Below, piece after piece: positions 1 through 7,584 of a stretch of DNA of 64,000 bases (position 1 is the first letter of the stretch; the number at the start of each line of letters is the position of its first letter). Position numbers and translations under genes: made by a program. Under the pieces are notes generated by a model. The model made no database searches. It was not told where the DNA came from and saw nothing but the letters and a program-made list of their open reading frames with translations. Source of the stretch: Saccharopolyspora soli (lineage in GTDB: Bacteria; Actinomycetota; Actinomycetes; Mycobacteriales; Pseudonocardiaceae); NCBI RefSeq assembly GCF_022678645.1, contig NZ_JALBWV010000043.1, positions 16,664 to 80,663 of the forward strand. Reading direction: 5' to 3'.

Positions 1-170
1 TGCTGATCTCCGAAGGGCACCCGGTGCACGTCGTGGTCCATCGCGGTGGGCGACACGACTTGGGAAATCCTGGCGGTTTCCTCAAAGCTGCGGTGGACTT
101 CGCGCTGGAAGATCCCGAGTACGGGCCGGACCTGCGGGACTGGCTCGTCGAGCGGATGAGCAGGAGCTGA
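1..170 (+). CDS. galU: UTP-glucose-1-phosphate uridylyltransferase, C-terminal end (partial)
   Basis: Only the last 55 codons are in the window, read in the frame starting at base 3 and ending at TGA 168-170. The tail includes NPGGFLKAAVDFALEDPEYG and the terminal DLRDWLVERMSRS, as in actinobacterial GalU. The enzyme makes UDP-glucose from UTP and glucose-1-phosphate in the cytoplasm for cell-wall and polysaccharide synthesis. The identification is supported by synteny: galU is followed by a MoeA-like gene and rimJ in mycobacteria and relatives, as here. The 5' part lies outside the window. Confidence 0.85.
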   Translation, partial: LISEGHPVHVVVHRGGRHDLGNPGGFLKAAVDFALEDPEYGPDLRDWLVERMSRS

Positions 171-225
171 CGCCGCGCGCCACGCCTGGCCACGGCTCGG
201 GGCACGCGAGAAGAGGTCGACAGCC

Positions 226-1449
226 ATGAGGTCAGTGGACGAGCAGCTCGCGCGCGTACTGACGGCCGCCGTCCGGCCCGCGCCGGTCCGGGTGGCGATC
301 TCCGAGGCGCAGGGCTTGCTGTGCGCCGAAGAGGTCGTCGCCGAACAGGCGCTGCCCGGATTCGACCAGGCCGCGGTGGATGGCTACGCGGTGCGCAGCG
401 TCGACGTGCAGACGGCCGTCGACGAGTCGACCGTGCTGCCGGTGGTCGGGGAGATCCAGGTCGGGTCGCGGCAGCCGCGCCGGTTGCAGCCCGGACAGGC
501 GGTGCGGGTGGCCACCGGCGCACCGCTGCCGACGTTGGCCGACGCCGTGGTGCCGCTGGAGTACACCGACGAGCACCCGGCGAAGGTCACGGTGCGGCGT
601 GCGGTGCCATCCGCGGCGTTCGTCCGGCGCACCGGTGAGGACGTGCAGACCGGCGACGTCGCGGTCCGTCGCGGTGCGCCGATCGGCGCGGCGCAGGTCG
701 GGCTGTTGGCGGCGGTGGGTCGCGACAAGGTCCTGGTGCACCCGAGGCCGCGGGTGTCGGTGATCTCAGTGGGCGACGAACTCGTGGACGTCGACCGGAC
801 CCCCGGACAGGGCCAGGTCTACGACGTCAACTCCTACGCGCTGGCCGCCGCTGCGCGGGACGCCGGGGCCGAGGTCACCCGCGTCGGCATCGTCAACAGC
901 GACCCGCGACGGCTGCGCGAAGTGGTCGAGGGGCGGCTGCTGCTGTCCGAGATCGTGGTGATCATCGGCGGTGCCGGGGGCGCGGTGGGCAACGAGGTCC
1001 GCGCGGCCCTGGCCGATCTCGGGGAGCTGGACGTGACGCGGGTGGCCATGCAACCCGGCTCGGTGCAGGGCTTCGGCCGTCTCGGCCCGGACGAGATCCC
1101 GACCTTCGTGCTGCCCAGCAATCCGGTGAGCGCACTGGTGGTCTTCGAGGTGCTGGTCCGACCGCTGATCCGCGCGGCGCTGGGCAAGCTCAACCCGCAC
1201 CGGCGCACCGTGTCGGCCGAGCTGCTCTCGCCGATCACCTCCACCAAACAGCGGCGCGGTTTCCTGCGCGGCCAGCTGCTGCGCGACCCGAAGAACGGCT
1301 CCTACCTGGTACAACCGCTTGGCACCTCGGGCTCGCACCTGCTCGCGTCGCTGGCCGAAGCCAACTGCCTGGTGGTGGTCGACGAGGACACCACCGAGGT
1401 CGCGGCGGGCGAGGACGTGCAGGTCCGGTTCCTGTCCCAGCGCGCCTGA
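226..1449 (+). CDS. glp: Gephyrin-like molybdotransferase Glp (MoeA family)
   Basis: A 407-residue MoeA/gephyrin-family protein, the usual length. It has the N-terminal PGFDQAAVDGYAVR signature (about residues 45-58), the MPT-binding-like domain from about residue 180, and a C-terminal domain IV. In Corynebacterium, Glp is known to bind FtsZ and a membrane receptor, GlpR, and to link division to polar growth. Gene order here (galU-glp-rimJ-glpR) fits that role. Several residues differ from classical MoeA: the usual GGVSVGDYD-type loop reads GGAGGAVGNE, and MQPGKP reads MQPGSV. Loss of that lysine argues against, but does not exclude, molybdenum insertase activity. Start ATG is 55 bases after galU. 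Confidence 0.85.
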   Translation: MRSVDEQLARVLTAAVRPAPVRVAISEAQGLLCAEEVVAEQALPGFDQAAVDGYAVRSVDVQTAVDESTVLPVVGEIQVGSRQPRRLQPGQAVRVATGAPLPTLADAVVPLEYTDEHPAKVTVRRAVPSAAFVRRTGEDVQTGDVAVRRGAPIGAAQVGLLAAVGRDKVLVHPRPRVSVISVGDELVDVDRTPGQGQVYDVNSYALAAAARDAGAEVTRVGIVNSDPRRLREVVEGRLLLSEIVVIIGGAGGAVGNEVRAALADLGELDVTRVAMQPGSVQGFGRLGPDEIPTFVLPSNPVSALVVFEVLVRPLIRAALGKLNPHRRTVSAELLSPITSTKQRRGFLRGQLLRDPKNGSYLVQPLGTSGSHLLASLAEANCLVVVDEDTTEVAAGEDVQVRFLSQRA

Positions 1450-1456
1450 GCCGCCG

Positions 1457-2122
1457 ATGCAGCCCACCGACGCTGATGGGTTCGTGATCGGCCGCCACCC
1501 CGGCTGGCCGGTGCGGCTCGGGCCGTTGATCACCGCGCGCGGCGCCGTCGCATTGCGCCCACCCCGGCTGCGCGATGCCTCGGCATGGAGTCGGACGCGG
1601 CTGCGCGACCGCGTCTACCTGCAAAAATGGGAACCCACCGCAGTTGGCGGCTGGCAGGAACGCAACGCGTTCATGTCCTGGCCCGCGCAGTGGGGCGCGC
1701 TGCGCGGCATGGCGCGACGAGGTCAGGCGCTGCCGTTCACCATCACCGTCGACAGCGAGTTCGCCGGGCAGTTGACCATCGGCAACATCGTGCGCGGCGC
1801 GCTGCGCTCCGGATGGATCGGTTACTGGGTCGCCGAGCGGCTGGCCGGTGGCGGGGTCGCCACGGCGGCCGTCGCGCTGGCCGTGGACCACTGCTTCGGC
1901 CCGGTCGGACTGCACCGCCTGGAGGCCACCGTGCGGCCGGAGAACCAGCCGAGCGTCCGGGTGCTGGAGAAATCCGGATTCCGTCGCGAAGGGCTGTTCC
2001 ACCGGTACCTGGACGTGGCCGGTGCCTGGCGGGACCACTACGTGTACGCGCTGACCGTCGAGGACCTGCCGGACGGTGCGGTGACCCGGCTGATCCGGGC
2101 TGGTGGGGCGAGCCGCCCCTGA
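1457..2122 (+). CDS. rimJ: RimJ/RimL-like GNAT N-acetyltransferase
   Basis: A 221-residue GNAT protein. The C-terminal half shows the acetyl-CoA-binding pattern of RimJ/RimL ribosomal-protein N-terminal acetyltransferases: a GYWVAERLAGGGVATAAV segment followed by HRLEATVRPENQPSVRVLEK and a typical SGFRREG finish. The open frame extends further upstream, but ATG 1457 is preferred because it lies seven bases after the glp stop and gives family-like length. It is probably cotranscribed with glp. The substrate is not known from sequence; the name follows the conserved locus. Confidence 0.8.
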   Translation: MQPTDADGFVIGRHPGWPVRLGPLITARGAVALRPPRLRDASAWSRTRLRDRVYLQKWEPTAVGGWQERNAFMSWPAQWGALRGMARRGQALPFTITVDSEFAGQLTIGNIVRGALRSGWIGYWVAERLAGGGVATAAVALAVDHCFGPVGLHRLEATVRPENQPSVRVLEKSGFRREGLFHRYLDVAGAWRDHYVYALTVEDLPDGAVTRLIRAGGASRP

Positions 2123-2426
2123 GTTGCCGCTTCGATGCCGGTCCTTGATCTATCTGGTATCGAGATTTCGATCACGCGCCGTCACCGCTGAGCAGGACCG
2201 GCCCGGTCGAACTTGGGCTGAACAGCGGTGCTGTTGACGGCATTCGGCGGTGCGGAAGCCGACACGCCGGTGTCGATGTTGCCGCCGACTGCTCCGAACG
2301 TGCGATTTTCTCTTCGCCGGGGAACCGATGTGACTCGGCGTGGCTCCGAGACAGAAGTTGCTGGTGTGGCTAGCGTGGCGATCGCAGACTTGTGCGCTGC
2401 TGGTGGCCAGGGGGAGGTGGCGGGGC
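2123..2426. other. Intergenic region upstream of glpR
   Basis: About 300 bases between rimJ and glpR. I see no convincing gene, RNA or repeat. Its only clear element is a strong ribosome-binding site, GGGGGAGGTGG at 2410-2420, which fixes the glpR start at 2427. A promoter for glpR may lie here. Confidence 0.5.
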
Positions 2427-3203
2427 ATGCCCAGTTCGTTGATCTTCGCTGCGTTGGCAGCGGCATGGCTGGTGGTGCTGGTACCGATGTTCGCCCGCCG
2501 CCGCCAGGAAGTGTCCAAGACCACCGATTCCGCGCTAGCCGCACGAGTTGTCCGGCGCGGCAGCGGTCGGCGACCGGCCACGCCCGGAGCCGCAACAACC
2601 GACAGGGTGGAGGAGGCGTTCGGGATGCCTGACACCGACCAGGACGACGCAGTCGAAGAACACGAGCTCGACAACTCGTGGCGGCGGGTGCACAGCGACG
2701 ACGTCCGGGCCGGGCGCCGCTACCGGCCGGGCCGTGGCGGCTTCGACCCGGAAGCCGCCGCCCTGGCGGCGCGCGCCAAGTACGCCCGTCGGCAGCGGAT
2801 CGTGCTCGTCATGCTGCTCGTGGCGGTGACCACCGCGCTGCTGGCCGGCCTGCTGTGGCCGATGGTGTGGTGGGCGCACGGCGCCATAGACCTGATGCTG
2901 GTCGGCTACCTCACGTACCTGCGTCGGCAGGTCCGCATCGAAGAAGACGTCCGCAGCCGTCGGCTGGCGCGGCTGAACGGCGAGTACGACGAAGTCGAGG
3001 AGTACGACGAAGTCGACGAGCGGATCGAGGAGTACGACGAAGACGTCGACGACGAGCCCGACGAAACCGACCGGTCCGCCGACCGCCGATCGGACCGACC
3101 GGCCGCGCAAGCGGTGCGCGTGGAGATCGACGACGAGGACCCGATGTTCGACGAGCTGGACGAACGCACCTGGGAGCCATACCGGCGAGCCTCCGGCGAA
3201 TAG
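2427..3203 (+). CDS. glpR: Gephyrin-like molybdotransferase receptor GlpR (membrane protein)
   Basis: A 258-residue membrane protein with one N-terminal hydrophobic segment (residues 3-20, followed by ARRRQ), a charged cytoplasmic-looking stretch, two further hydrophobic segments (about 124-145 and 147-166), and a highly acidic tail rich in EYDE, VDE and DEPDE runs (about 178-240). This topology and its place two genes after glp match the GlpR family, the membrane receptor that tethers Glp to the division and elongation machinery in Corynebacteriales. The longer upstream frame is rejected in favour of ATG 2427 because of the strong Shine-Dalgarno seven bases before it. The acidic tail is low complexity and probably disordered. 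Confidence 0.75.
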   Translation: MPSSLIFAALAAAWLVVLVPMFARRRQEVSKTTDSALAARVVRRGSGRRPATPGAATTDRVEEAFGMPDTDQDDAVEEHELDNSWRRVHSDDVRAGRRYRPGRGGFDPEAAALAARAKYARRQRIVLVMLLVAVTTALLAGLLWPMVWWAHGAIDLMLVGYLTYLRRQVRIEEDVRSRRLARLNGEYDEVEEYDEVDERIEEYDEDVDDEPDETDRSADRRSDRPAAQAVRVEIDDEDPMFDELDERTWEPYRRASGE

Positions 3204-3277
3204 TCCGCGAGCACCCAACAGGGGGTGCTGTGAGTGCTGATCCAGAGGCTTGCTAGGCTCTTGCCAGCACTCAACAA

Positions 3278-3350
3278 GGGGCTGTAGCGCAGTTGGTAGC
3301 GCGTCTCGTTCGCATCGAGAAGGTCAGGGGTTCGATTCCCCTCAGCTCCA
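3278..3350 (+). tRNA. tRNA-Ala (anticodon CGC)
   Basis: A complete 73-base cloverleaf without encoded CCA. The acceptor stem GGGGCTG/CAGCTCC contains the G3:U70 pair that identifies alanine tRNAs. The D-arm is GCGC-AGTTGGTA-GCGC, the anticodon stem TCTCG/CGAGA encloses loop TTCGCAT with anticodon CGC at 3311-3313, and the T-arm is AGGGG-TTCGATT-CCCCT. It decodes GCG. tRNA 3' ends are common attachment sites, and an integrase remnant lies 76 bases downstream. Confidence 0.97.
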
Positions 3351-3360
3351 CTGCACGTCA

Positions 3361-3394
3361 GAGGCCGTCCACAGTAAAGTGGACGGCCTCTTTT
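3361..3394 (+). terminator. Rho-independent terminator after tRNA-Ala
   Basis: A perfect 12-bp inverted repeat, GAGGCCGTCCAC (3361-3372) and GTGGACGGCCTC (3379-3390), with a six-base loop and a TTTT run, ten bases after the tRNA. Confidence 0.9.
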
Positions 3395-3425
3395 GCGGCC
3401 GGGATAGCAGCAAAGTACAGCAGCT

Positions 3426-3515
3426 TCACTGCTCATCGAGGCTCTCACCAAGCCGCTTGAGCGCGTCCCGCGTTTTCTTCGACGACGCCTGCGAGTAGAT
3501 CTCCATCGTCATCAA
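3426..3515 (-). pseudogene. Tyrosine recombinase (integrase), C-terminal remnant
   Basis: The last 29 codons of a phage-type integrase survive on the minus strand: MTMEIYSQASSKKTRDAL and then KRLGESLDEQ with a TGA stop. MTMEIYSQ contains the position of the catalytic tyrosine, and the tail is typical of actinobacterial prophage and ICE integrases. Upstream of about 3515 the frame continues but no longer resembles an integrase, so catalytic R-H-R motifs are missing. It lies 76 bases downstream of tRNA-Ala, the usual position for an integrase of a tRNA-targeting element, and marks the left edge of the van island. Confidence 0.75.
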
Positions 3516-3543
3516 GGGCGGCCCCTGCGGGGCCGCCTGCCGC

Positions 3544-3589
3544 TGTATGCGAGCCAGGGTGGAGCCGCCGACCTTCCTGTATGCGAGCC
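3544..3589. repeat. 12-bp direct repeat TGTATGCGAGCC
   Basis: TGTATGCGAGCC occurs at 3544-3555 and again at 3578-3589, 34 bp apart. It lies in scrambled sequence between the integrase remnant and the vanJ-like stub, next to a GC-rich hairpin (GGCGGCCCC/GGGGCCGCC near 3518-3538). It could be debris of an attachment or recombination site. Confidence 0.6.
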
Positions 3590-3596
3590 CGGTCAA

Positions 3597-3661
3597 GCAG
3601 GCGTTGGCCGGCCGGGCGTGCGGCTCGCTGCGCTCACCGGTCCCGGCAGGCCAACGCCTGC
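3597..3661. repeat. 13-bp perfect inverted repeat
   Basis: GCAGGCGTTGGCC (3597-3609) and GGCCAACGCCTGC (3649-3661) form a perfect inverted repeat around 39 bp. It may be a REP-like or hairpin element. It is non-coding as far as I can tell and belongs to the decayed left end of the van island. Confidence 0.6.
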
Positions 3662-3855
3662 GACCGGGCGCAAGCGGAAAGGCTGACGGCCGCACCTGAC
3701 TGGCCGTAGGCATTTTGGCGTCGCTGGTCGACTGGGCGATCGCTCAAGAAGTGGACGAGGATTCCGACGATCGCGGCGAGGGTCACGATGGACAGGCCGG
3801 CGACCGTGGACGTGAGAGCTTTGCCGGTCGGTGGTCGTCCTGCGGTCTGACTCAT
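3634..3855 (-). pseudogene. Truncated membrane protein gene under a van-type promoter (vanJ-like stub)
   Basis: The frame starts at ATG 3855 with MSQTAGRPPTGKA, followed by one convincing hydrophobic helix (about residues 18-38) and then SDRPVDQR. After about residue 45 the sequence loses any protein-like character and runs on to a stop at 3634. The upstream 62 bp is nearly the same element, at nearly the same distance, as that before vanH, so the stub looks like a former VanR-controlled gene. In Streptomyces coelicolor vanJ is a separate VanR target encoding a membrane protein, which makes a vanJ remnant my first guess. There is not enough sequence to prove homology. Confidence 0.45.
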
Positions 3856-3863
3856 GTGTGCCA

Positions 3864-3925
3864 GTCAAAGCGGCACCGTGTTGCCAGCCTGTACGCGGTT
3901 TTCGATACGTCGGCGATATCCGCCC
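3864..3925. promoter_or_regulatory. Putative VanR operator/promoter, copy A
   Basis: This 62-bp segment matches 9678-9739 at 45 of 62 positions by hand alignment. The most conserved blocks are GTGTTGCCAGC, TTTTCGATA and CGATAT. It begins eight bases upstream of the stub at 3855 (minus strand); copy B begins seven bases upstream of vanH. On the other side it directly precedes vanR, so it may serve two divergent promoters. VanR binding is inferred from conservation and context. Confidence 0.6.
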
Positions 3926-3930
3926 GCTCC

Positions 3931-3943
3931 TACGATTGAGAGC
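3931..3943 (+). promoter_or_regulatory. Probable vanR -10 box, leaderless start
   Basis: TACGAT at 3931-3936 fits an actinobacterial -10 hexamer and ends seven bases before the vanR ATG at 3944. Transcription would then begin at or beside the start codon, and no ribosome-binding site is seen. Confidence 0.45.
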
Positions 3944-4639
3944 ATGCGTGTGCTGGTTGTCGAGGATGAGCCCTACATGGCCGAGGCCATCCGCGATGGA
4001 CTGCGCCTGGAAGCGATCGCGGCCGACATCGCCGGGGACGGCGCCACCGCTCTGGAGCTGTTGAGCGTCAACGCCTACGACATCGCCGTCCTCGACCGCG
4101 ACATCCCCGGGCCCTCCGGCGACGAGGTTGCCGAACGCATCGTCGCTTCAGGCAGCGGCATGCCGATCCTGATGCTCACCGCTGCGGACCGGCTGGACGA
4201 CAAGGCCTCCGGGTTCGAGCTCGGCGCCGATGACTACCTCACCAAGCCGTTCGAGCTGCAAGAACTCGTACTCCGTCTCAGAGCTCTCGACCGCAGGCGT
4301 GCGCACAACAGGCCGCCAGTGCGGGAGATCGCCGGCCTGCGGCTGGATCCGTTCCGCCGCGAGGTCTACCGGGACGGCCGGTACGTCGCGCTCACCCGGA
4401 AGCAGTTCGCGGTGCTCGAAGTCCTCGTGGCCGCCGAAGGCGGTGTCGTCAGCGCCGAAGAGCTCCTGGAACGGGCTTGGGATGAGAATGCCGACCCGTT
4501 CACCAACGCCGTGCGCATCACGGTATCCGCACTGCGCAAGCGGCTCGGCGAACCCTGGCTGATCGCTACGGTGCCTGGCGTCGGCTACCGCATCGACACG
4601 GGACCGGACGCCGGGAGCGATGGAGGCGAACGTGGATAG
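3944..4639 (+). CDS. vanR: VanR-type response regulator of glycopeptide resistance
   Basis: A 231-residue OmpR/PhoB-family regulator. The receiver domain (1-115) has acidic residues at E7, D8 and E9 and the probable phosphorylated Asp51 in VLDRDIPG; Lys occurs in the TKPFEL segment. The C-terminal winged helix (about 130-225) ends in VPGVGYRIDTG. Phosphorylated by VanS, it would activate vanHAX. The frame is open upstream, but ATG 3944 gives the canonical MRVLVVEDEP start. It overlaps vanS by 20 bases, so the two are translationally coupled. The two 62-bp elements in this island are its likely targets. Confidence 0.9.
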   Translation: MRVLVVEDEPYMAEAIRDGLRLEAIAADIAGDGATALELLSVNAYDIAVLDRDIPGPSGDEVAERIVASGSGMPILMLTAADRLDDKASGFELGADDYLTKPFELQELVLRLRALDRRRAHNRPPVREIAGLRLDPFRREVYRDGRYVALTRKQFAVLEVLVAAEGGVVSAEELLERAWDENADPFTNAVRITVSALRKRLGEPWLIATVPGVGYRIDTGPDAGSDGGERG

Positions 4640-5723
4640 GGCGCCTGGGTTGAGCGTTCGCCTCAAGCTCACCTTCAGCTATGCCGGCTTCCTAATGCTG
4701 GCCGGCGCCGTGCTGCTCGGGGCGTTTGCGGTGTTCCTGGACGGCTACCGGGAGAGGGCACAGGACGCTGGCGAGGTTGTGATCGCGCCTTCGGGCACCG
4801 CGCTAATGCGTGACTTCGCGCCGGCGGCCGCCAGCGCGACTGCGTTCCTCCTGGTGTTCGGTCTCGCCGGAGGGTGGATTCTCGCTGGGCGGATGCTGGC
4901 CCCGCTGACCCGCATCACCGATGCCACGCGCACGGCTGCGAGGGGGTCGCTCTCTCACCGGATCGAGTTGGAGGGGCGCCAGGACGAGTTCCGAGAGCTC
5001 GCTGACGCCTTCGACGGCATGCTCGCGCGGCTCGAAGCGCATGTCGCCGAACAGCAGCGCTTCGCAGCCAACGCTTCCCACGAGCTGCGTACTCCACTTG
5101 CGATCACGCAGACCCTGCTCGACGTCGCTCGCAACGATCCGAACCGGGAAAGCAGCGAGCTCGATGAACGCCTCCGCGTCGTCAACGCCCGAGCGATCGA
5201 CCTCACTGAAGCACTGCTGCTGCTCAGCCGCACTGACCAGCGCTCCTTCGCCCGAGATGACGTTGATTTGTCGCTCATCGCGGAAGAAGCCACCGAAACA
5301 CTCCTCCCACTTGCCGAGAAGCATGGCGTCGTCATTGAAACCTCCGGGGACATCACCCCGACCATCGGGTCCCATGCGCTCCTGCTGCAGTTGACCACGA
5401 ATCTCCTGCACAACGCGATCGTCCACAACCTGCCCGAATACGGCATCGTTCAGGTCAGCACCGCTGTCGGTTCCGAGGACGCCGTGCTTACGGTCGAGAA
5501 CACCGGTGACAAGCTCAGCCCGCACGTGGTCTCCACCCTCACCGAGCCGTTCCAGCGCGGCACCGAACGCATCCGCAGCGACCATGTAGGTGCCGGCCTC
5601 GGTCTGGCGATCGCCAAGAGCATCACCCAAGCGCACGACGGAACGCTCTCGCTCAGCCCGCGCGCGGACGGCGGGCTCTGCGTCACGGTACGACTACCCG
5701 CGACAGCTCGGCAGGTCTCGTAG
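4620..5723 (+). CDS. vanS: VanS-type sensor histidine kinase
   Basis: A 367-residue membrane histidine kinase. Two transmembrane helices (about 19-41 and 70-91) bracket an extracytoplasmic loop of only about 28 residues, as in the short sensors of actinomycete VanS proteins. A HAMP-like linker follows, then the H-box NASHELRTPLA with His154, an N-box LLHNAIVHN and a G-box GAGLGLAIAK. It would sense a glycopeptide and phosphorylate VanR. Coupled to vanR by overlap. The 3' end overlaps the converging GNAT gene by 30 bases. Confidence 0.9.
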   Translation: MEANVDRAPGLSVRLKLTFSYAGFLMLAGAVLLGAFAVFLDGYRERAQDAGEVVIAPSGTALMRDFAPAAASATAFLLVFGLAGGWILAGRMLAPLTRITDATRTAARGSLSHRIELEGRQDEFRELADAFDGMLARLEAHVAEQQRFAANASHELRTPLAITQTLLDVARNDPNRESSELDERLRVVNARAIDLTEALLLLSRTDQRSFARDDVDLSLIAEEATETLLPLAEKHGVVIETSGDITPTIGSHALLLQLTTNLLHNAIVHNLPEYGIVQVSTAVGSEDAVLTVENTGDKLSPHVVSTLTEPFQRGTERIRSDHVGAGLGLAIAKSITQAHDGTLSLSPRADGGLCVTVRLPATARQVS

Positions 5724-6137
5724 GAAGCGGGACGAGATTCCAGCTTGGCCGGTGTACCCGCGTCGCTCGTAGAACCTGTGCGCGTCCGGCCGTCGATCAT
5801 TGCTGGTGACCTCCATCCGAACGCATCCGTGGCTGGCGGCGAAAGACTCGGCGGCCTCGACGAGCCGGGAGCCGACGCCGTATCCGCGTGCTCGGTCGGA
5901 GACGACCAGTGCGGTGATTCGGCCCCAGGCACCTTTGCGTTCGAAGAACGGGCAGACATGGACGGCGATGACGCCGAGTGACTCGTCGTCGGTTTCGGCG
6001 ATGTAGGCCGCACTGGCCGGGTCGTCGAACCAGGCCTGGAGCCGAGCGGCTGTCGCTGCATCCTGGGGATAGCCCAGCTGGCCGAGCAATTCGTTGACGG
6101 CTTCGGCGTCAGCGCTGCGCGCTGGTCGTATCCGCAT
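5694..6137 (-). CDS. GNAT family N-acetyltransferase
   Basis: A 147-residue single-domain GNAT protein. It begins MRIRPARSADAEAVNEL and has the acetyl-CoA motif A segment VVSDRARGYGVGSRLVEAAE and a terminal HRFYERRGYTG. It is the last gene of the minus-strand run starting at vanH and overlaps the murG fragment by 28 bases, so it may be cotranscribed with vanHAX. The acceptor is unknown. Acetylation of an amino sugar or peptide in the wall context is possible but unsupported. Confidence 0.75.
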   Translation of the reverse strand: MRIRPARSADAEAVNELLGQLGYPQDAATAARLQAWFDDPASAAYIAETDDESLGVIAVHVCPFFERKGAWGRITALVVSDRARGYGVGSRLVEAAESFAASHGCVRMEVTSNDRRPDAHRFYERRGYTGQAGISSRFLRDLPSCRG

Positions 6138-6336
6138 GGTTCACTCCAAGCCTCGTGAGTCGATACTTCGTTGCTCCGCGAGTCGTGTCCAGTCCGCGGA
6201 CGGTGCCGAGAGCGGTGATCTCGGCCGTGGGCTCCAGACGGCGCAGCGCGTCGGCGAAGTTCATCGAGGGCTCGATGTGCCCTGCCGAGTGGCCGCCGGC
6301 GACGACGATGCGCGGTGGAGGCTCGCCTGGCATCAC
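6109..6336 (-). pseudogene. MurG-like glycosyltransferase, N-terminal fragment
   Basis: The first 52 residues are plainly MurG: RIVVAGGHSAGHIEPSMNF, then ADALRRLEPTAEITALGT and VRGLDTT, covering the N-terminal nucleotide-sugar transferase fold. Near base 6180 similarity stops and the frame runs into unrelated sequence ending at 6109. Intact MurG is about 360 residues, so some 85% is gone. The start overlaps the stop of the C39-like gene. A second murG copy tied to van genes would be an accessory wall enzyme; here it cannot be functional. Confidence 0.7.
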
Positions 6337-7004
6337 GATGTCCCTCTGATCAAGATTCCTCGGTTCGCGTGAAACCGCTCGAATACCTGCATGGGTAGCG
6401 ATGCGGAGTCTGAATTGTGTGAGTAGCCCGACGGGTTGTGGAACCGCACGACACCGTCATCGACCGCGTAGATCAGTACGAGGTGGCCTCCACGTTGGGG
6501 CTCGTGGGTGTTTGGGTCGCGAATCTCAGGTGATACTGACGCGATCATGACCTGCCCGGGTCGCACCTCTCGGCTGGATACGTGAATGGGCGTGTGCTCG
6601 ACCAGTTCGCAGTGGAATCCGAACTGTGAGCTGACCCAGGCCATGAACGGCCGGTAGATGAGTCCTTGGACCTTGCCCGAGGGCTCCACCACGTAGCAGC
6701 CCCAGTCGAGGGCCAGCGCGAGGAGTTCGCCCATCGGCAGCCGGATGTCGATCCAGCCCTGGAGCAGCGACTGTAGGCACGCTAGACCGCAGACCTTGCG
6801 GGACCAGAACAGGTATTCCTCGCTTGAGCGGTATCCGTCGGAGGCCCAGTCGTGCAGTCGCGATGGATCGGCGCCACCCAAGAAGACCTCCAGCCCCGAT
6901 AGGTCGGTGCGCCGCATGACGACCTCGTCGTTGCGTTCCAAATGTCCCCACTGCGAGATGCAATGGAGACTCCGATCATGTGATGGGAAAGTCGAAGTAG
7001 ACAT
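6333..7004 (-). CDS. C39-like peptidase family protein in the van operon
   Basis: A 223-residue protein with the hallmarks of the peptidase C39-like family. These are a CISQWG N-terminal strand, a candidate nucleophile Cys72 in SRKVCGLACLQ, and His174 with Asn190 in GGHLVLIYAVDDG and RFHNPSGY. The start overlaps the end of vanX by 29 bases, which suggests coupling to vanHAX; ATG 7004 is retained because the CISQWG segment lies only 15 residues in. No signal peptide or membrane helix is evident, so it likely acts in the cytoplasm. It might cleave a peptide or amide bond in wall precursors. The substrate is unknown. Confidence 0.65.
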   Translation of the reverse strand: MSTSTFPSHDRSLHCISQWGHLERNDEVVMRRTDLSGLEVFLGGADPSRLHDWASDGYRSSEEYLFWSRKVCGLACLQSLLQGWIDIRLPMGELLALALDWGCYVVEPSGKVQGLIYRPFMAWVSSQFGFHCELVEHTPIHVSSREVRPGQVMIASVSPEIRDPNTHEPQRGGHLVLIYAVDDGVVRFHNPSGYSHNSDSASLPMQVFERFHANRGILIRGTS

Positions 7005-7584
7005 CGGGATGGGGCTCGTTTCTTAGCGTGTAGTGCCACCATTCGCTGTCGTACCGATCGAATCCGCAGTCCTCCATGATGGAACGGAGATGCTCACGGT
7101 TCTGGGCCTCGGTCGGCGTGATTTCGCTGGCTTGATGACGTGAGATCGGGTCCATGAGGTCGTGGCCGCCACCCATGGGAACAAGCTCACCGGTGGCAAG
7201 CTGATAGAGGGTCAGGTCGACGGCGCTGCCCCTGCTGTGGCCCGACTTCGCGGCCACATATCCGTTCTTGAACATCTGGGGCCGGTCGATGTTCGGGTAG
7301 TGCCGCAGTTTGGTCCGGCCATCTTCTGGCTGTTCTGACCAGCGGAGGAAGCAGTCGACGGCGCGTTGGGGGCGATACCCGTCCCAGAGAAGCAGCCCGA
7401 AGCCGAGGGAAGCTGCCTTCTCGCGTGCTTGCTCCAGGGCCGCGCACAGGGACCGGGTGCCGACGATGCGATTCGCGAGGTAGCCGTCGACGGGTTTGCC
7501 GGTGAAGTTGTCCCAGGTGGCGTACTTGGCATCCCAGCGGACGCCCGGCACCCAGTCGTCGATGTAGACGAAGTCGTCGTTCAT
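6976..7584 (-). CDS. vanX: VanX D-Ala-D-Ala dipeptidase
   Basis: A 202-residue zinc dipeptidase that destroys D-Ala-D-Ala so that only D-Ala-D-Lac enters the wall. The zinc ligands His116 and Asp123 (SGHSRGSAVDL) and His184 with catalytic Glu181 (EWWHY), and Arg71 in DGYRPQR, fall at the same numbers as in enterococcal VanX. ATG 7584 overlaps the vanA stop as ATGA, which sets the start and indicates translational coupling. All key residues are present, so it should be active. Confidence 0.95.
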   Translation of the reverse strand: MNDDFVYIDDWVPGVRWDAKYATWDNFTGKPVDGYLANRIVGTRSLCAALEQAREKAASLGFGLLLWDGYRPQRAVDCFLRWSEQPEDGRTKLRHYPNIDRPQMFKNGYVAAKSGHSRGSAVDLTLYQLATGELVPMGGGHDLMDPISRHQASEITPTEAQNREHLRSIMEDCGFDRYDSEWWHYTLRNEPHPDVYFDFPIT

